From Treponema sp. UBA3862 (GTDB lineage: Bacteria; Spirochaetota; Spirochaetia; Treponematales; Treponemataceae), in the NCBI GenBank assembly GCA_002392405.1, contig DGGY01000030.1:1-18738 (forward strand): a stretch of 18,738 nt of DNA, given 5' to 3'. Position numbers and translations under genes: made by a program. Below the pieces are notes generated by a model. It worked only from the letters and a program-made list of their open reading frames with translations. It had not been told where the DNA came from and did no database searches. Positions 15,513 to 18,738 of the stretch are shown here, piece by piece (the stretch's first letter is position 1; each line of letters opens with the position of its first letter).

Positions 15513-16499
15513 TTAATCAGTCCAGCTTCCGGTTTTGAGTTCTTCGCAGATGCGCTTCCAGCTGTCAAAGCGTTCTTCGCTTATAACGCCTGAATATACA
15601 GCTTCCTGAATTTTGCAGCCGCTTTCTGTGCTGTGGGTGCAGCTCATACCGAATGCGCATTTTCCCACCAGGGGCGCCATTTCGCGGAAATAAAGGGCGA
15701 GATTGTCTGCAGTAATGTCGTGAAGCACAAAACGCCGTACTCCGGGTGTGTCGATTATTGATGCAACCGGTCCGTGAATTCCGCCTGTAAGGGACTCATT
15801 TAATTTTATGTGCATTAAAGTGCCCTTTGTAGTAGTGTGGCTTCCCTTGCCGTATTTTTTTGAAAGGCTTCCTGTTTTAAGGACAACGGTGTCGTCAAGA
15901 ACATTTACAAGGGAAGATTTCCCAACTCCGGACTGACCCACAAGGGCAGAAAGTTTGTTCTGGATGAGGCCGGCAAATTCAACCATGCCTTCGCCTGTTT
16001 TTGCGGAAATCCTCATTACCTTGTAGCCAAGTTCTTCCCAGATGGAAAGACGGTTCATAAAGTCGGGAGTCTGTGCGCCCGGAAGGTCACATTTATTTAC
16101 AAGAATTACAGGTTCAATTCCCTGGTATTCGGCCTGGGCAAGTTCCCTGTCAATAAAACGGGGACGGAAATCAGGTTCTTCAGGAGTTGTAACTAAGATT
16201 ATGTAATCAAGATTTGCTGCCAGAAGCTGGGGTGCTCTGCCTTTTACATTCCATCTGACAAAAGAATTTTTGCGTGGAAGAAGATTTGTTATCTGGCCTT
16301 TTTTGTCTTCAATTTCGTTTACTTCAATTTCAACAATGTCACCAGGGGCGAGCGGATTGTAATACCTCTGGTCTGATTTTAGTCTTTTGCTTTTGAGTGT
16401 ACAGCTTCGTATAAAGGAGCTGCCGTCATCGTCAGAAACGGATTCAACTTCAAAAACGTTATTAGAACCGCTTAAAACGGTGCCTGTTAATTGATTCAT
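15513..16499 (-). CDS. rsgA: Ribosome small subunit-dependent GTPase RsgA
   Basis: RsgA (YjeQ/YloQ) is a circularly permuted GTPase that checks and releases maturing 30S subunits. It has 328 residues. An N-terminal OB fold precedes the permuted GTPase domain. The motifs come in the diagnostic order G4 NKCD (135-138), G5 SAK (165-167), G1 GQSGVGKSS (188-196), a switch region with HTTTKG (221-226) and G3 DTPG (250-253). The C-terminal zinc finger has Cys281, Cys287, His289 and Cys295, one residue longer between the first two Cys than in E. coli. It is first in a rsgA-mutS2 pair, both linked to ribosome quality. A promoter sits eight bases from its ATG, and no Shine-Dalgarno is seen. Confidence 0.95.
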   Translation of the reverse strand: MNQLTGTVLSGSNNVFEVESVSDDDGSSFIRSCTLKSKRLKSDQRYYNPLAPGDIVEIEVNEIEDKKGQITNLLPRKNSFVRWNVKGRAPQLLAANLDYIILVTTPEEPDFRPRFIDRELAQAEYQGIEPVILVNKCDLPGAQTPDFMNRLSIWEELGYKVMRISAKTGEGMVEFAGLIQNKLSALVGQSGVGKSSLVNVLDDTVVLKTGSLSKKYGKGSHTTTKGTLMHIKLNESLTGGIHGPVASIIDTPGVRRFVLHDITADNLALYFREMAPLVGKCAFGMSCTHSTESGCKIQEAVYSGVISEERFDSWKRICEELKTGSWTD

Positions 16500-16507
16500 A
16501 TAAAATA

Positions 16508-16536
16508 ATTGTAAGGTAGAAATGCGTGTTTTTCAA
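16508..16536 (-). promoter_or_regulatory. Sigma-70-like promoter of rsgA-mutS2
   Basis: On the - strand: -35 TTGAAA (16536-16531), 17-base spacer, -10 TACAAT (16513-16508). Each hexamer matches consensus at five of six positions. The expected start is the A at about 16501, leaving a two-base leader before the ATG at 16499. Confidence 0.72.
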
Positions 16537-16546
16537 GGGTGAAAAA

Positions 16547-16591
16547 CGTGGGAGCAAATCAACTCTAAAATCAAAAGACCTGCTCCTCACG
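16547..16591. other. Hairpin in the rsgA upstream region
   Basis: CGTG-GGAGCA (16547-16556) pairs with TGCTCC-T-CACG (16581-16591) with a single bulged base and a 24-nt loop. No T run is attached. It is the only structure seen between the rsgA promoter and the GC-rich repeat; its role is unknown. Confidence 0.4.
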
Positions 16592-16618
16592 AGTATAAAC
16601 TGCATCTTAAATCCCGCT

Positions 16619-16699
16619 TTGCGCGGCTCCGGCGTCAGTGCGCCTCCGGTGGACAGTCCGTACAAGTCCGGCCTGTCCACCCGCTTCGCGGCCGCTCCA
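16619..16699. repeat. Palindromic intergenic element, copy B
   Basis: It has the same ends as the element at 2205-2276: TTGCGCGG (16619-16626) and CGCTTCGCG-G-CCGCTCCA (16682-16699, one inserted G). The core differs: a 9-bp inverted repeat GGTGGACAG (16648-16656) and CTGTCCACC (16673-16681) with a 16-nt loop. Conserved ends around a variable palindrome suggest a dispersed mobile or REP-like family. Confidence 0.65.
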
Positions 16700-16763
16700 A
16701 TCGGGGCTGAGAAAAAAAATGTTACGTCCGCCAGGAACCGTCACAGAAATCCATGGTTGCGCG

Positions 16764-16963
16764 ATTAAAAAACTGCACGGATGCAGTGTTAGTGGCACGG
16801 ATGCCACTTTGAATAAAACCAGTGACAGAATTGAGAAGCAATTATGTCAATTAAAAAACTGTACGGATGTAGTGTTTGTGGCACGGATGCCACTTTGAAT
16901 AAAACCAGTGACAGAATTGCGAAGCAATTGTGTCAATTAAAAAACTGCACGGATGCGGTTTTT
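16764..16963 (+). ncRNA. 86-bp tandem repeat with ACGGAT-loop hairpins (possible CsrA-titrating RNA)
   Basis: Two full 86-bp units (16764-16849 and 16850-16935) and a partial third (16936-16963) are nearly identical. Each full unit has two hairpins presenting ACGGAT as a hexaloop. Loops are at 16777-16782, 16797-16802, 16863-16868, 16883-16888 and, in the partial unit, 16949-16954. The stems are ACTGC/GCAGT, AGTGGC/GCCACT, ACTGT/GTAGT, GTGGC/GCCAC and AAAAACTGC/GCGGTTTTT. A further stem (TGACA...TGTCA, enclosing AATTG...CAATT) closes each unit. The last hairpin ends in five T and resembles an intrinsic terminator. The loop fits the ANGGA core and the A-R-G-G-A-U hexaloop selected by CsrA. Period 86 is not a multiple of three, which argues against protein repeats. 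No convincing promoter was found upstream. The repeat itself is certain; the ncRNA role is inference. It could instead be a dispersed DNA repeat or a leader of the next gene. Confidence 0.45.
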
Positions 16964-17053
16964 AAATTAATTTTTCCGCAAAAATGTGTCGATTTTGATT
17001 TTCACTGACAATATATATATCGGGAGAAAAATTTATTTCAAAAGGATGTATAT

Positions 17054-17932
17054 ATGGCAAATTACACAAGTACTTACTCAGAGCGCTGGGAAAACCTTAC
17101 CCTGGCGAACAATTTTATGTTCTGTAAAATTATGGAATCAGAACCTGAACTCTGCAGGGAACTTCTTGAACTTCTGCTGCACATTAAAATCGACCGCCTT
17201 GAAAAGCCTGTTGGAGAAAGGACACTGCAGGAATCGATTTCGTCTAAATCAGTTAGATTTGATGTCTATACCAAAGATGATAACCGGGTTTTTGATGTGG
17301 AGATGCAGACCGTGAATAAATCGAATCTGCCGAAGAGAGCGCGCTACTATCAGTCGATTATTGATGTAAGTAACTTGAATACAGGTATGGACTACGATGA
17401 ACTCAAGGATACTTATATTATCTTTATCTGCCTTAACGACTTGTTTGGAAAAGGACTTCCAGTCTATTCTTTTAAGAATATCTGTGAAGAGGACAAATCC
17501 GTAAATCTTAATGACGGGACATACAAAGTCTTTTTTAATGCGTCAGCCTGTGATAAAATTAAATCGCAGGAAGAAAGAGCGTTTTTTAATTTTCTTACAG
17601 GAAAAAGCGCTGACACTAACTTTACAAAACGGCTTTCTGAAAAATTACTTCTTGCCAGGAAAAATCTTGAGTGGAGGAATCAGTTTATGACATTCAGAGA
17701 ACAGTTTAAGGAAGAACTTGAAGAAGCAAAAGCCGAGGCAAGAGCAGAAGCTGCAAAAGAAGCAGAAAAAAAAGGGCTTGAGCAGGGGCGTGCAGAGGGT
17801 GAAAAAAATGCTTCAGTAAAAAACGCTAAAAATCTTCTTCAGATGAATATTCTGACACCACAGCAGATTTCGCAGGCGGTTTCTCTTCCGGTTGAAGAAG
17901 TACTTAAACTTCAGGAAGAAATAACGGTTTAA
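17054..17932 (+). CDS. Rpn/PD-(D/E)XK nuclease family protein (transposase-like)
   Basis: This is a 292-residue member of the Rpn/YhgA-like PD-(D/E)XK family, often annotated as 'PD-(D/E)XK nuclease family transposase' and multicopy in treponemes. Family members studied in E. coli are DNA endonucleases that promote RecA-independent recombination. The probable catalytic core is D70 in RFDVY and E83-x-Q85 in DVEMQ, a common variant with Gln in place of Lys. It is followed by RARYYQS (94-101), the usual next block. Residues about 215-255 are a charged Ala/Glu/Lys coiled coil. A short C-terminal helical region ends with LTPQQISQAVSLPVEEVLKLQ, a helix-turn-helix-like tail common in this group. AAGGA at 17040-17044 sets the ATG at 17054. 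It lies just downstream of the repeat array and is convergent with the next gene. Confidence 0.85.
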   Translation: MANYTSTYSERWENLTLANNFMFCKIMESEPELCRELLELLLHIKIDRLEKPVGERTLQESISSKSVRFDVYTKDDNRVFDVEMQTVNKSNLPKRARYYQSIIDVSNLNTGMDYDELKDTYIIFICLNDLFGKGLPVYSFKNICEEDKSVNLNDGTYKVFFNASACDKIKSQEERAFFNFLTGKSADTNFTKRLSEKLLLARKNLEWRNQFMTFREQFKEELEEAKAEARAEAAKEAEKKGLEQGRAEGEKNASVKNAKNLLQMNILTPQQISQAVSLPVEEVLKLQEEITV

Positions 17933-17936
17933 AATA

Positions 17937-17958
17937 AGGACTTCCGTCCGGAAGTCCT
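17937..17958 (-). terminator. Hairpin terminator between convergent genes
   Basis: AGGACTTCC (17937-17945) and GGAAGTCCT (17950-17958) form a perfect 9-bp stem with a 4-nt loop. On the - strand the stem is followed by TATTTT, suiting termination of the beta-helix gene. On the + strand the tail is ATACTG, so termination of the nuclease gene would be weaker. Confidence 0.65.
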
Positions 17959-17975
17959 ATACTGTTTAGCTCCAA

Positions 17976-18019
17976 CGGGAGTTGAAGGGCTCTGGTCGCT
18001 GACATCCTGTCAGCTCCCG
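17976..18019. repeat. Nested inverted repeat overlapping the beta-helix gene stop
   Basis: GCTGACA (17998-18004) and TGTCAGC (18008-18014) form a 7-bp stem with a TCC loop. CGGGAG (17976-17981) and CTCCCG (18014-18019) can pair outside it. The TGA stop of the - strand gene (18012-18010) falls inside the inner stem, so the last codons of that gene are part of the repeat. Confidence 0.5.
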
Positions 18020-18738
18020 CCCCGTTTAGCTATATATTCGTTCACAGCAGACTTGAAAGGAAAAAAAATCTGCAGTTCTTTCATTATTTCTTCCGGTGTT
18101 TTATTTGTAGTTTTTATACTTATTTTGGAATCATCAATTTCTGCTGTTCCAGAGCCTTTATCAAAGTCATTTCCAAAAGAACTGCTTCTTTGGAAAGAAT
18201 TTTTTACAGTATTTTTCAGTTTTATTCCATAATTTAAGAATTTTGCAGTCACATCTTTGCTGCAGTTCAATCTGTAACTATTCAGGCCATTTCCTACCGA
18301 ATAAGAATTTTCGATATAGACAGGATTTGGCGCAGAGCGTCTTGTAAATCCATCGCCATAATTATTGATTGCACAACATTCATAAAATGAAACCGGTTCC
18401 AGAAAATCCTGTGGCTTTATCAATGCCTGACCAGACAAAACTTTCGGCGCAAAAGTCGTTCCCCAGAAAGGGCTTCCAAAACCACCACCATCACATCTTA
18501 AGTCAAGGGCACCTTTTTCCTTGTTATTCGCTCTCTGACATTTTGAATTCGTTAAGATATTATCAGCTTTACCAGAAAGTACCATTTCTTCACTAAAACC
18601 GTTATATCTTGCAGCACACCTCTTAAAAACAATATTACCTAAAGCATTGCAGGTATCAAATCCATCATCAGAATTACAGTCAGCTACACAGTCTTCTAGA
18701 ATAATATCTTTTGCTCCCTGTGCAATAAAAAATCCGTC
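18010..18738 (-). CDS. Right-handed beta-helix protein, pectate-lyase-like (partial, truncated by window edge)
   Basis: The frame is open from the window edge to a TGA, giving 242 C-terminal residues; the start is outside. Coil-like repeats are visible: ILEDCVADCNSDDGFDTCN, then IVFKRCAARYNGFS, then VSFYECCAINNYGDGF, then VYIENSYSVGNG, each with an aliphatic strand, a Cys or Asn turn and NG. NSDDGFD resembles the calcium-binding Asp cluster of polysaccharide lyase family 9, and AxNNxGDGF resembles the later GFD segment of that family. The catalytic Lys of PL9 could not be placed with confidence. The protein may therefore be a pectate lyase or a related carbohydrate-active or surface beta-helix protein. 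The last 50 residues are a helical tail without helix-coil repeats. It is probably exported, but no signal peptide can be seen here. Confidence 0.7.
   Translation of the reverse strand, partial: DGFFIAQGAKDIILEDCVADCNSDDGFDTCNALGNIVFKRCAARYNGFSEEMVLSGKADNILTNSKCQRANNKEKGALDLRCDGGGFGSPFWGTTFAPKVLSGQALIKPQDFLEPVSFYECCAINNYGDGFTRRSAPNPVYIENSYSVGNGLNSYRLNCSKDVTAKFLNYGIKLKNTVKNSFQRSSSFGNDFDKGSGTAEIDDSKISIKTTNKTPEEIMKELQIFFPFKSAVNEYIAKRGGS

Noticed and set aside
16638..16898. Open frames across the 86-bp repeat as a repeat protein gene
   Set aside because: The 86-bp period shifts frame between copies, no ribosome site is present, and the predicted peptides are not conserved between units.
16764..16963. 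CRISPR array
   Set aside because: The repeated unit is continuous at 86 bp with near-identical sequence throughout; there are no short repeats separated by unique spacers and no cas genes.
16989..17023. Promoter for the nuclease gene (TTGATT and TATATA segments)
   Set aside because: AT-rich sequence is present, but no -35/-10 pair has acceptable spacing.

Overview
The window looks like a chromosomal segment of a Treponema-type spirochaete. Evidence is the gene order flgB-flgC-fliE-fliF-fliG-fliH-fliI-fliJ, the moderate GC content, a multicopy-type Rpn/PD-(D/E)XK nuclease gene, and a pectate-lyase-like beta-helix protein at the right edge. The last point fits a gut, rumen or oral carbohydrate-using treponeme better than T. 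pallidum. The genus assignment is inference; no marker RNA gene is present.

Layout on the + strand: the 3' end of argH (1-542); a polar amino-acid ABC importer made of a lipoprotein binding protein (654-1457), a permease (1535-2170) and an ATPase (2314-3066); then the flagellar export/basal-body operon from flgB (3171) to fliJ (10582). A sigma-28-like promoter abuts flgB, and a strong hairpin terminator follows fliJ.

Layout on the - strand, convergent with the flagellar operon: rsgA (16499-15513), mutS2 (15509-12930), argR (12841-12371) and a ThrRS-like/uridine-kinase fusion (12320-10680). argR has its own promoter with an ARG-box-like palindrome inside it. rsgA and the kinase have sigma-70-like promoters so close to their start codons that the transcripts should be leaderless or nearly so.

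The 16500-17053 interval has no credible gene. It holds a GC-rich palindromic element with a sibling at 2205-2276. It also holds an 86-bp tandem repeat whose hairpins repeatedly display ACGGAT in hexaloops. This closely resembles the CsrA-binding consensus (A-R-G-G-A-U in a hairpin loop), and the array ends in a terminator-like hairpin. It is the best candidate in the window for an undescribed element: a possible CsrA-titrating RNA. It is followed by the Rpn-family nuclease gene (17054-17932) and a convergent, edge-truncated beta-helix protein (18738-18010).

Functionally the window combines amino-acid uptake and arginine metabolism (argH, ABC importer, argR), flagellar export, ribosome maturation and rescue-type functions (rsgA, mutS2), and accessory repeat or nuclease content at the right end.
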